A stretch of 5,804 nucleotides of DNA from contig CALQRR010000124.1 of assembly GCA_943333015.1 (NCBI GenBank), positions 1 to 5,804 on the forward strand. Direction: 5' to 3'. Origin of the DNA: Chitinophaga pinensis. GTDB taxonomy: Bacteria > Bacteroidota > Bacteroidia > M30B66. The notes under the pieces are model-generated. The model saw nothing but the letters and a program-made list of their open reading frames with translations, ran no database searches and had not been told where the DNA came from. Every line of letters begins with the position of its first letter. The stretch's first letter is position 1. Positions 1 to 5,804 of the stretch are shown here, in pieces. The position numbers and the translations under genes are program-made.

Positions 1-1841
1 ATAGCCTGATAGTTAACATTGAACAAATTACTCACCTGGATAAATGCCTTAGCCTGATGGCGCATCAAGAGGATCTCTTGTGAAACAGAGGCATTGAAAA
101 GTAAGAAAGCAGGCAGCGAAGTGCTGTTATCGCTCGTGGTGTAGCGAATTCCTGTATAGGTGGAGGTGATTTCAACGTCGGTATGCTGATGATGAAAGGC
201 TGCCCGTCCATTCCAGGTCAGATGAGGAACATACACTAACTGCCGCCCTTGCTTGACCGAACTGGTAGCAGCTACATTCTCAGGGCTAACGTTGACAAAT
301 TGCAGGGCAGATGCCATATCGAATCCTGACGACTTGTTTATTTTCCAGGAGAAATCGCATGCCACTTCCTCGCCACGACTGAATACCTGATGTACATTCT
401 CTGGCTTCCAAAAAGAGGATGAAGGCATCCACAGAATCCAGTTTTTAATTCTGCTGGAAAAAACACCGGAGCGAAGATTTAGCTGAATGTGTCGCCAGTG
501 AAGCGCATAGTGCAAACCGGCTTCCATGGAAAGACCCTGTTCGGGTTGAAGTCCAGGATTACCGCCCGGCTGCCAGAAAAGATCGTTCAATGTGGGCAAT
601 CTGAATGTTCGGGCCAATTGCCCTCGAAGCCGTAATTTTTTCGTCAGTACATAAGATGCTGAAAGCGATGGAATAAAGGGCGCCGCTTTTCCATTGAACC
701 ATTCCTGTCTGACCTGCAAGAGACTTTCGACCCTGTTTTTAAAAATACGTGCACGTAATGAAGCAAATATGGCAAGACGCTCCTGCCGTTTCCAACCATT
801 TCCATAGCCGGGCGATTTCGCTTGAGAGACCGTTGCATTAGCACCTGTTTGAATACGCAGATTTCCCGATAAAAAATTCTTTCCAGCTTCAGCTTCACCA
901 ATGTAGGAATTAGCTGTATTGCGAGCATTTAACTGACTGAGGGTGTCGACGAATTGAATCTGCTCCTGCAGAAATGCTGCACGGGATGTAAAATCCCAGG
1001 AATTTGTTGTGCGTTTCCAAACGACCGAATTTCTCCAGGAGACATCCTCTTGATAGGCATTTGCCATTGGAATTGTCGCGATGGGTGGAATATGACGGAC
1101 TGCTGATTGTCCCCAAACAGACAGCTGCAAGCGAGAATATGTACCCGTTTTCAGATACACATCCTGCATCCAGCCGTGCATTTTCTGCATCGCATTTATT
1201 TGTCGCTGCAATGGTGCGCCATACAGTGCGGTGTTATGAAACCGGAAATCATTGGTGGCAACCGTTTGAAAAAGCCGCGTTCTGATGGCCACCCCGCCAT
1301 GGCTGTACCCAATATCAATAGCACTTTGTCGGAAACCCCAACTCCCCGTATTTTGAATAATCCGCAGATGAGGTTGGGATAAGTCGCTTTCCAAGAATAT
1401 TGTTCCACCGATGGCACCAGTCCCCCAAGAAGCTGAACCGGCTCCCATTTGAAGGGAAAACTGATCAAACAACAGAGAAGGAATCAAACTCAAATCGAGC
1501 TGTCCGTTCATGCTGCTTTGTAAATTCAATCCATTCCAGACCAATGCAGTATGTGCAGCACCTGTTCCGCGGATAGATGGGGAAGCCAGCGTTCCGGGAC
1601 TGTATTGCCGGATAAAAGAAGCCGTATTGCGACTGAGGACATCGGCCAATGATTGTGCAGACCGCCCCGAAGAGCTGGATGAAAAATGTAGTTGATAAAG
1701 TCCGGGATTGGAGGCGGGCTGACGATTGTCGAGAATTTCGACAATGGGCAACCGGTGGACAGAATCGGTCAGTGCCTGTTGCGCAGAAGAAATCTGAGCA
1801 AGGCCTGTGAAAAAGATCCATACGAAATTGAGATGCCGCAT
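1..1841 (-). CDS. btuB: BtuB-like TonB-dependent outer-membrane receptor, probable cobalamin transporter (3' end outside window)
   Basis: The frame is open from the ATG at 1841-1839 to the left edge (613 full codons), with an in-frame stop (1865-1863) just upstream of the ATG. The product should be an outer-membrane beta-barrel that imports corrinoids using TonB energy. Residues 1-20 look like a signal peptide ending ISSA, with cleavage before QQ. Residues about 26-36 (DSVHRLPIVEI) resemble a TonB box. The plug covers about 60-151, with SIRG at 89-92 and GTGAIGGTIFLE near its end. The rest is barrel and includes RLPTLNDLFWQPGGNP (414-429), typical of BtuB-type receptors. The last visible residues, VSNLFNVNYQA, resemble the family's penultimate strand, so roughly 25-30 residues are missing. 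E. coli BtuB is of similar size (about 614 residues). No SusC-type N-terminal extension is present. No strong Shine-Dalgarno is seen; AGAAAGAA precedes the start. Cobalamin specificity is inferred mainly from the riboswitch in its leader; another corrinoid or a related substrate is possible. Confidence 0.9.
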   Translation of the reverse strand, partial: MRHLNFVWIFFTGLAQISSAQQALTDSVHRLPIVEILDNRQPASNPGLYQLHFSSSSSGRSAQSLADVLSRNTASFIRQYSPGTLASPSIRGTGAAHTALVWNGLNLQSSMNGQLDLSLIPSLLFDQFSLQMGAGSASWGTGAIGGTIFLESDLSQPHLRIIQNTGSWGFRQSAIDIGYSHGGVAIRTRLFQTVATNDFRFHNTALYGAPLQRQINAMQKMHGWMQDVYLKTGTYSRLQLSVWGQSAVRHIPPIATIPMANAYQEDVSWRNSVVWKRTTNSWDFTSRAAFLQEQIQFVDTLSQLNARNTANSYIGEAEAGKNFLSGNLRIQTGANATVSQAKSPGYGNGWKRQERLAIFASLRARIFKNRVESLLQVRQEWFNGKAAPFIPSLSASYVLTKKLRLRGQLARTFRLPTLNDLFWQPGGNPGLQPEQGLSMEAGLHYALHWRHIQLNLRSGVFSSRIKNWILWMPSSSFWKPENVHQVFSRGEEVACDFSWKINKSSGFDMASALQFVNVSPENVAATSSVKQGRQLVYVPHLTWNGRAAFHHQHTDVEITSTYTGIRYTTSDNSTSLPAFLLFNASVSQEILLMRHQAKAFIQVSNLFNVNYQA

Positions 1842-1865
1842 CGTTATTCTTTCTATCCGAATTCA

Positions 1866-1910
1866 GGAAAAAAGAAAACAGGTTGACGATTGCAGGATAC
1901 AATCATCAAC
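1866..1910 (-). terminator. Intrinsic terminator in the B12 leader, probable riboswitch expression platform
   Basis: On the minus strand, GTTGATGATTG (1910-1900) pairs with CAATCGTCAAC (1892-1882). This gives 11 base pairs including one G-U wobble, around a 7-base loop. A T-rich tail follows, CTGTTTTCTTTTTTCC (1881-1866), ending about 25 bases before the receptor ATG. The hairpin lies between the cobalamin aptamer and the start codon, where a transcriptional riboswitch would place its terminator. The stem is AT-rich and the T tract begins three bases after the stem, so strength is uncertain. Upstream ACAGGTT (1935-1929) is complementary to AACCTGT (1884-1878), which covers the foot of the stem and the first tail bases, and could act as a partial antiterminator. 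Confidence 0.6.
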
Positions 1911-1960
1911 AACCACCATCAGCGGCTGAACCTGTCCGTTGCCTTTCTTCCCGAAAGCAT

Positions 1961-2104
1961 GGAACATGTGCATAATGGCAGGTCTTCTGACTTTCCTCAC
2001 GAATAGTGCCTTCCCGTTCGATAACAGTGGCCAGTTACTATTCGCTTTAATGGAGGATTACAGCAGCGGGAACTGTTCCTGATTTTCACAGGATTCCCTT
2101 TTAA
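1961..2104 (-). promoter_or_regulatory. Cobalamin riboswitch (B12 element)
   Basis: This RNA aptamer binds adenosylcobalamin or a related corrinoid and lowers expression of the downstream gene. On the minus strand the conserved pieces appear in the usual order. GGGAATCC (2098-2091) opens a stem in which GGGAA pairs with TTCCC (2072-2068) and inner TCCTG pairs with CAGGA. CCGCTGCTGTAATCC follows. Next comes an arm closed by CGAATAGT (2044-2037) and ACTATTCG (2007-2000), carrying GCCACTG and GGGAAGGC. Last is the B12 box AGTCAGAAGACCTGCC (1992-1977). The outer limits are approximate. It sits about 120 bases upstream of the BtuB-like receptor and points toward it, which fits repression of B12 uptake when the vitamin is abundant. 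Confidence 0.95.
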
Positions 2105-2105
2105 T

Positions 2106-2120
2106 CATCCTAGAAGGATG
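2106..2120 (-). other. Short 5' hairpin ahead of the riboswitch
   Basis: CATCC (minus, 2120-2116) and GGATG (2110-2106) pair perfectly around the loop TTCTA. If transcription starts near 2128, this hairpin lies almost at the 5' end of the leader RNA, immediately before the aptamer. It could protect the transcript end or help the aptamer fold. A five-base stem can also arise by chance. Confidence 0.35.
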
Positions 2121-2134
2121 AACCAAAAAGCTGA

Positions 2135-2142
2135 CAAAGATA
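2135..2142 (-). promoter_or_regulatory. Probable -7 promoter element for the riboswitch-receptor transcript
   Basis: TATCTTTG on the minus strand matches the Bacteroidota primary sigma factor -7 consensus TAnnTTTG exactly. Transcription would then start near 2128, just before the 5' hairpin and the cobalamin aptamer, so the spacing is sensible. No good TTG is found at the expected -33 distance; the nearest, 2158-2156, leaves only 13 bases between the elements. Confidence 0.5.
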
Positions 2143-2159
2143 AAGAATAAATGACCAAA

Positions 2160-2179
2160 GATTTTCACGCACGAAAATC
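2160..2179. repeat. Perfect 7-bp inverted repeat in the divergent promoter region
   Basis: GATTTTC (2160-2166) and GAAAATC (2173-2179) are perfect reverse complements separated by six bases. The repeat lies about 32-51 bases upstream of the inferred receptor transcription start and about 70 bases upstream of the peptidase start codon. That placement suits a regulator binding site, but I recognise no known operator consensus, and chance cannot be excluded in AT-rich DNA. Confidence 0.35.
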
Positions 2180-2214
2180 CATTCCTCTTCACCCTTAAGT
2201 TCCAATATTCCCAA

Positions 2215-2222
2215 AATCTTTG
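2215..2222 (+). promoter_or_regulatory. Possible weak -7 promoter element for the M16 peptidase gene
   Basis: AATCTTTG matches the TAnnTTTG consensus except at the first base and lies 29 bases before the chosen ATG. A TTA at 2195-2197, 17 bases upstream, could be a poor -33 element. This is the best candidate between the divergent genes on this strand, but the match is imperfect and the call tentative. Confidence 0.28.
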
Positions 2223-2251
2223 TATAAACTTGCATCTTGAAAAACCCGATT

Positions 2252-5080
2252 ATGTCAAAAAACATATTACTCCTGACTGGAGTCATAACGTTTCTCTTCT
2301 TTTCCCAGGCAAATGCCCAAAAACTGGTCGAAAAAGTGGAGAAGAAAGGCGATGAAATTGTCATCCCTTTCGAGAAATATAAATTGACGAATGGCATGAC
2401 CATTCTTGTGCATGTCGACAAGAGTGATCCTGTTGTGCATGTGGATGTAACCTATCATGTAGGTTCTGCACGCGAAGAAATTGGCCGTTCAGGATTCGCG
2501 CATTTCTTTGAACACATGATGTTCCAAGGTTCCGACAACGTAGCGGATGAAGAACATTTCGCAATTGTTACGGAGGCAGGCGGAACTATGAATGGAACGA
2601 CCAATATCGATCGTACCAATTACTTTGAAACTCTTCCGAGCAATCAGTTAGAAACAGCACTTTGGTTGGAAGCCGATCGTATGGGCTTCTTGTTAGATGC
2701 GGTAACGCAACAAAAATTCGAGATTCAACGCTCAACAGTTAAGAATGAGCGTGGACAGAATTATGATAACCGTCCCTATGGATTGGTAAACGAAAGAACC
2801 AATGAAGCACTTTATCCGTTTGGACATCCGTATTCATGGCCAACCATTGGCTATCTGAAGGATTTGGATGGTGTTTCGGTAGAAGATTTAAAGCGCTTCT
2901 TCCTTCGTTGGTATGGCCCCAACAACGCCGTGTTAACCGTTGCCGGAAATGTTGATCCAGCAGAAGTTACCCGTTTAGCAAATAAATATTTTGGCAGCAT
3001 TCCACGTGGACCTGAGGTGAAGCCGATGGACAAAATGCCAGTGACCTTGGATCAGGATCGCTACATTTCAATGGAAGACAATGTACGTTTCCCAATGATC
3101 CAGATGACTTGGCCAGGTGTTTATTCAGGCCATGCGGATGAATTGCCATTGGACCTTTTAGCAGAATTAATTGGTGGCGATAAAACATCTATTCTTTATC
3201 AGAACCTAATCAAATCAAACATTGCTGTGCAAGCGCGTGCCTATAATCCTGCTAGCGAATTATCAGGAACATTTGTAGTAAACGTATTGCCGTTCCCTGG
3301 AAAAACATTGGCAGAAATGGAGAAAATGATCCGAGATGCTTTTGTTGAATTTGAAAAACGCGGGGTGACAGATGAAGACCTTCAACGCATTAAGAATGTG
3401 CGTGAAGCTGGTATGATTCAAGAATTGCAAAGTGTGAGTGGGAAAGCATCGAAGCTTGCTGCTTACGAGACGTTCCGTGGCAATCCTAATTACATCAAAA
3501 CAGAACTGGAAGAACTTCAGAATTTGAAGAAAGAAGATGTGATGCGTGTGTATAACACTTATATTAAAGGAAAGTCGAGTGTTATTATGAGTGTCGTTCC
3601 TAAAGGACAAAAAGACCTCATTGCAAAAGCAGATAACTTCACTCCAAAACTTGCAACTGAAGCTGTTGAAGGAAGCGAGTACAAAAACTTGTCATACAAC
3701 AAAGCGAAAGATGATTTCGATCGCAGCAAACACCCCGCACCAGGGGCAAATCCTGTAATTAAACTTCCAGATTTCTGGAAAGAAAATTATACAAATGGCC
3801 TTCAAGTAATTGGGACCGAAGACAATGACCTTCCAATGGCATCTATGTTGATTTCATTCCCTGCAGGACATGCGGCTGAAGATCCAACAAAAGCAGGCGT
3901 TGCGAATATGTTGACGGATTTGATGAATGAGTCAACAATGAAATATTCTTCTGAAGAAATGACCACTGAATTGGAGAAATTAGGTTCTGAAATCAGTATT
4001 TCTTCTGATCGCGAGAATGTATATGTGAATGTGTTTTCGTTGAAGAAAAACCTCACGCGTACACTTGAATTATTGCAAGAGAAACTTTTTCATCCAAAGT
4101 TTGACGAAGAAGAGTTCAACACTGCAAAATCGCAGAATGTGGCAGCTATTGACAACAACGCCACACGTGCGGCAACCATAGCAGACAACGTTTATTCTAA
4201 ACTACTTTACGGAAGTCACATCTTTGGAATTCCAGTTGTTGGAACGAAGAAAACACTTGAAAGCATTACGCTTCAGGACGTTAAAAACTACTATGCTGCA
4301 CACATTATTCCAGCCAATGCGAAATTGGTTTCCGTGGGTCAAATCAGTCAGGCAGAATTAACTGCTGCTGTTCCATTCTTAACTAGCTGGACGGGACCTA
4401 AATCGGCACCAGAAATCAAACATCCTTCTTTCCCAAAAATGACTCCAACAACTGTGTACTTTATCAATAAAGAAAAAGCACCACAATCGGAAATTCGTAT
4501 TGGATATATTTCATTGCCATACGATGTAGATGGAGAGTTTTACCGTGCTGGAGTGATGAACTATACGTTGGGTGGAAACTTCAATAGCCGTATCAACCTA
4601 ACACTTCGCGAGAAAAAAGGATACACCTATGGCGCTCGTACATCATTCAGTGGTTCTCATTTCAAAGGGCCTTTCACGGCATCTGCTGGTGTAAAGGCGG
4701 AGAAAACAGACAGTTCATTGATGGATTTCTTTGCTGAGATGAGCGCATTCCGTGCATCAGGTATTACACCAGAGGAATTGAACTTCACTAAGAATTCACT
4801 TGGTCAACGTGATGCCTTGAAATACGAAACGCCTTTCCAAAAAGCGATGTTCCTTCAAAACTTATTGGTGTATAAGCTCGACAAGAATTACATCGATAAA
4901 CAAGGAGCTATCTTAAATTCATTGACCAAACAAGATATCGATGGATTAGCTAAACGCTATTTGCCATTGGAAAAAATGATCATTGTTGTTGTAGGAGACA
5001 AAGCGACCAATTTTGAGAAGGTTCAGAAACTGGGCTATCCAGTAGTCGAACTTGATAATGATGGTAATCCGGTGAAATAA
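2252..5080 (+). CDS. Secreted two-lobed M16 family (pitrilysin/insulinase-type) zinc metallopeptidase
   Basis: The 942-residue product should be an exported zinc endopeptidase degrading peptides in the periplasm or outside the cell. Residues 1-22 form a signal peptide ending ANA, with cleavage before QK and no lipobox. The first M16 lobe carries the inverted zinc motif HFFEH (84-88): H84 and H88 bind zinc and E87 is the catalytic base. The third ligand is E166, in the STVKNERGQ segment. The first inactive-type M16 domain spans about 200-390, followed by a linker near 455-505. The second half has no HxxEH, but near 770-795 it has GGNFNSR and LREKKGYTYG, giving the family's R/Y substrate-binding pair (R786, Y793). 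One chain thus supplies a complete composite active site. ATG 2252 is chosen over an in-frame TTG at 2237 because it puts the lysine-plus-hydrophobic signal peptide right at the N-terminus. No clear Shine-Dalgarno is seen. The substrate is unknown. Confidence 0.93.
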   Translation: MSKNILLLTGVITFLFFSQANAQKLVEKVEKKGDEIVIPFEKYKLTNGMTILVHVDKSDPVVHVDVTYHVGSAREEIGRSGFAHFFEHMMFQGSDNVADEEHFAIVTEAGGTMNGTTNIDRTNYFETLPSNQLETALWLEADRMGFLLDAVTQQKFEIQRSTVKNERGQNYDNRPYGLVNERTNEALYPFGHPYSWPTIGYLKDLDGVSVEDLKRFFLRWYGPNNAVLTVAGNVDPAEVTRLANKYFGSIPRGPEVKPMDKMPVTLDQDRYISMEDNVRFPMIQMTWPGVYSGHADELPLDLLAELIGGDKTSILYQNLIKSNIAVQARAYNPASELSGTFVVNVLPFPGKTLAEMEKMIRDAFVEFEKRGVTDEDLQRIKNVREAGMIQELQSVSGKASKLAAYETFRGNPNYIKTELEELQNLKKEDVMRVYNTYIKGKSSVIMSVVPKGQKDLIAKADNFTPKLATEAVEGSEYKNLSYNKAKDDFDRSKHPAPGANPVIKLPDFWKENYTNGLQVIGTEDNDLPMASMLISFPAGHAAEDPTKAGVANMLTDLMNESTMKYSSEEMTTELEKLGSEISISSDRENVYVNVFSLKKNLTRTLELLQEKLFHPKFDEEEFNTAKSQNVAAIDNNATRAATIADNVYSKLLYGSHIFGIPVVGTKKTLESITLQDVKNYYAAHIIPANAKLVSVGQISQAELTAAVPFLTSWTGPKSAPEIKHPSFPKMTPTTVYFINKEKAPQSEIRIGYISLPYDVDGEFYRAGVMNYTLGGNFNSRINLTLREKKGYTYGARTSFSGSHFKGPFTASAGVKAEKTDSSLMDFFAEMSAFRASGITPEELNFTKNSLGQRDALKYETPFQKAMFLQNLLVYKLDKNYIDKQGAILNSLTKQDIDGLAKRYLPLEKMIIVVVGDKATNFEKVQKLGYPVVELDNDGNPVK

Positions 5081-5096
5081 TCCTCGGATCAAAATA

Positions 5097-5128
5097 AAAA
5101 AAGGCAGCTCATATGGGCTGCCTTTTTT
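5097..5128. terminator. Bidirectional intrinsic terminator between convergent genes
   Basis: GGCAGC (5103-5108) pairs with GCTGCC (5117-5122), and on the plus strand TC/GG extends the stem to an ATAT loop. Six A residues (5097-5102) flank one side and six T residues (5123-5128) the other, so a GC-rich hairpin with a U tract forms in both directions. On the plus strand it follows the peptidase stop codon by 16 bases. On the minus strand the murI stop codon (5129-5127) falls inside the A/T flank, so the hairpin begins directly at the end of murI. Confidence 0.9.
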
Positions 5129-5804
5129 ATTTCCAGATATCGCATTCTTCGAGATTGACTTTCTCGGGAAAGAAATAAGATGCGCTGCTTTCAAAAGATT
5201 CTGTAAAGTCGGAAACCAGAAAACGGAGTAATGGAGCAGTTTGTTCTGAAAGCAATCCGGCGTGTTGAAGCTTCTCTTTTACAGTACTTGCAACAACTTC
5301 TGCCGAGTCAACAACATCAACCTGACCTTTGTAATAATCCTCAATTTCCTGGCGGATGAGAGGGTAATGGGTGCAGCCAAGAATAATCGCTTGGATATTT
5401 TGCAGTGATTTTTTATCGAGATACGAGTGTATAATCGTACGTGAAATGCGGTTATTAAAAAAACCCTCTTCAATCATCGGAGCAAGAAGCGGGGTTGCAA
5501 GAGACGTAACTTCTGTGTCTGCACTGTATTTTTTTATTTTCCGGGGATAAATTCCCGATTGAATGGTTCCACGGGTGGCAATAACCCCGACTCTACCTGA
5601 AGGATAACGCTCTGCAACAACCTGCGAAGCAGGATCAATCACATTAACTACCAGCGCGCGTTTACCAACATGCTTGGTCACTGCCTTAAATGCATGCGCC
5701 GAAGCAGTGTTACAGGCGATGACAATCATTTTACAGCCTTGACTCAAAAGATAATCCGCAATACCAATACCATAGGATTCGATCCGTGCGGGTGACTTAT
5801 CACC
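5127..5804 (-). CDS. murI: Glutamate racemase (5' end outside window)
   Basis: This cytoplasmic, cofactor-independent enzyme interconverts L- and D-glutamate, supplying D-glutamate for MurD in peptidoglycan synthesis. The frame is open from the right edge to TAA at 5129-5127, giving 225 residues beginning GDKSPARIESYG. Both catalytic cysteines are present: C31 in IACNTAS (codon 5714-5712) and C144 in ILGCTHYPLI (codon 5375-5373). ATRGT (76-80) is another family motif. The N-terminal DSGxGG motif with its catalytic aspartate must lie beyond the edge. MurI proteins are usually about 260-285 residues, so roughly 40-50 are missing. An in-frame TTG at 5747 is not the start, because conserved MurI sequence continues upstream of it. 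The gene converges on the M16 peptidase gene and shares a terminator with it. Its promoter is not visible. Confidence 0.95.
   Translation of the reverse strand, partial: GDKSPARIESYGIGIADYLLSQGCKMIVIACNTASAHAFKAVTKHVGKRALVVNVIDPASQVVAERYPSGRVGVIATRGTIQSGIYPRKIKKYSADTEVTSLATPLLAPMIEEGFFNNRISRTIIHSYLDKKSLQNIQAIILGCTHYPLIRQEIEDYYKGQVDVVDSAEVVASTVKEKLQHAGLLSEQTAPLLRFLVSDFTESFESSASYFFPEKVNLEECDIWK

Noticed and set aside
1004..1382. Two overlapping plus-strand open frames of about 90 codons
   Set aside because: They lie antisense to the receptor barrel, are low in recognisable motifs and overlap each other. They are chance frames.
1..1841. Receptor as a frameshifted pseudogene, since only short frames with starts and stops are obvious on this strand
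   Set aside because: Manual translation from 1841 shows one uninterrupted frame of 613 codons to the edge. It appears unclosed only because its stop lies outside the window.
1465..1902. Minus-strand open frame of 145 codons overlapping the riboswitch leader and the receptor start
   Set aside because: It is in a different frame from the receptor, and its translation lacks recognisable domains. The receptor frame carries the signal peptide, plug and barrel motifs, so this is a shadow.
2237..2251. In-frame TTG as alternative start of the peptidase
   Set aside because: It would add only five residues before the ATG at 2252 and has no better ribosome site. The signal peptide is well formed from the ATG.
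2110..2421. Minus-strand open frame antisense to the peptidase start and covering the promoter region
   Set aside because: It reads the reverse of the peptidase signal-peptide region and ends at the riboswitch leader; no motif supports it.
3782..4200. A second active zinc site in the C-terminal half of the peptidase
   Set aside because: The position equivalent to HxxEH reads GVANMLTDLMNEST, without the histidines, as expected for the non-catalytic lobe of the family.
5745..5747. TTG at 5747 as start of murI
   Set aside because: Conserved MurI-like sequence (GDKSP and following residues) continues in frame upstream to the window edge, so the gene is simply cut by the window.

Overview
This window looks like an ordinary chromosomal stretch from a member of the Bacteroidota. 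The evidence is a TAnnTTTG-type -7 promoter box, the lack of clear Shine-Dalgarno sequences before the starts, an outer-membrane TonB-dependent receptor of the cobalamin type, and family-level resemblance of the encoded proteins. I cannot name a genus.

Layout. Positions 1-1841 (minus strand) hold a BtuB-like TonB-dependent receptor. It is complete at its N-terminus and runs off the left edge, probably a few dozen residues before its stop. Its roughly 290-base leader (about 1842-2128) contains a well-conserved cobalamin riboswitch followed by an intrinsic-terminator hairpin, and a perfect TATCTTTG box lies just upstream. This suggests transcription of the receptor is attenuated when B12 is plentiful. 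Positions 2252-5080 (plus strand, divergent) encode a secreted, two-lobed M16 (pitrilysin/insulinase-type) zinc metallopeptidase. Its catalytic zinc motif is in the first half and the R/Y substrate-binding pair is in the second. Positions 5127-5804 (minus strand, convergent with the peptidase) encode the C-terminal 225 residues of glutamate racemase MurI, which supplies D-glutamate for peptidoglycan. Its start lies beyond the right edge. A strong symmetrical hairpin at 5097-5128 ends both convergent genes.

How the parts relate. The receptor and riboswitch form one clear regulatory unit for vitamin B12 uptake. The peptidase and murI show no sequence-visible link to B12, and their placement looks like ordinary housekeeping adjacency. 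I found no mobile element, CRISPR array, tRNA, rRNA or evident new system. The parts most worth a second look are the B12 leader with its terminator and possible antiterminator, and the inverted repeat in the divergent promoter region.
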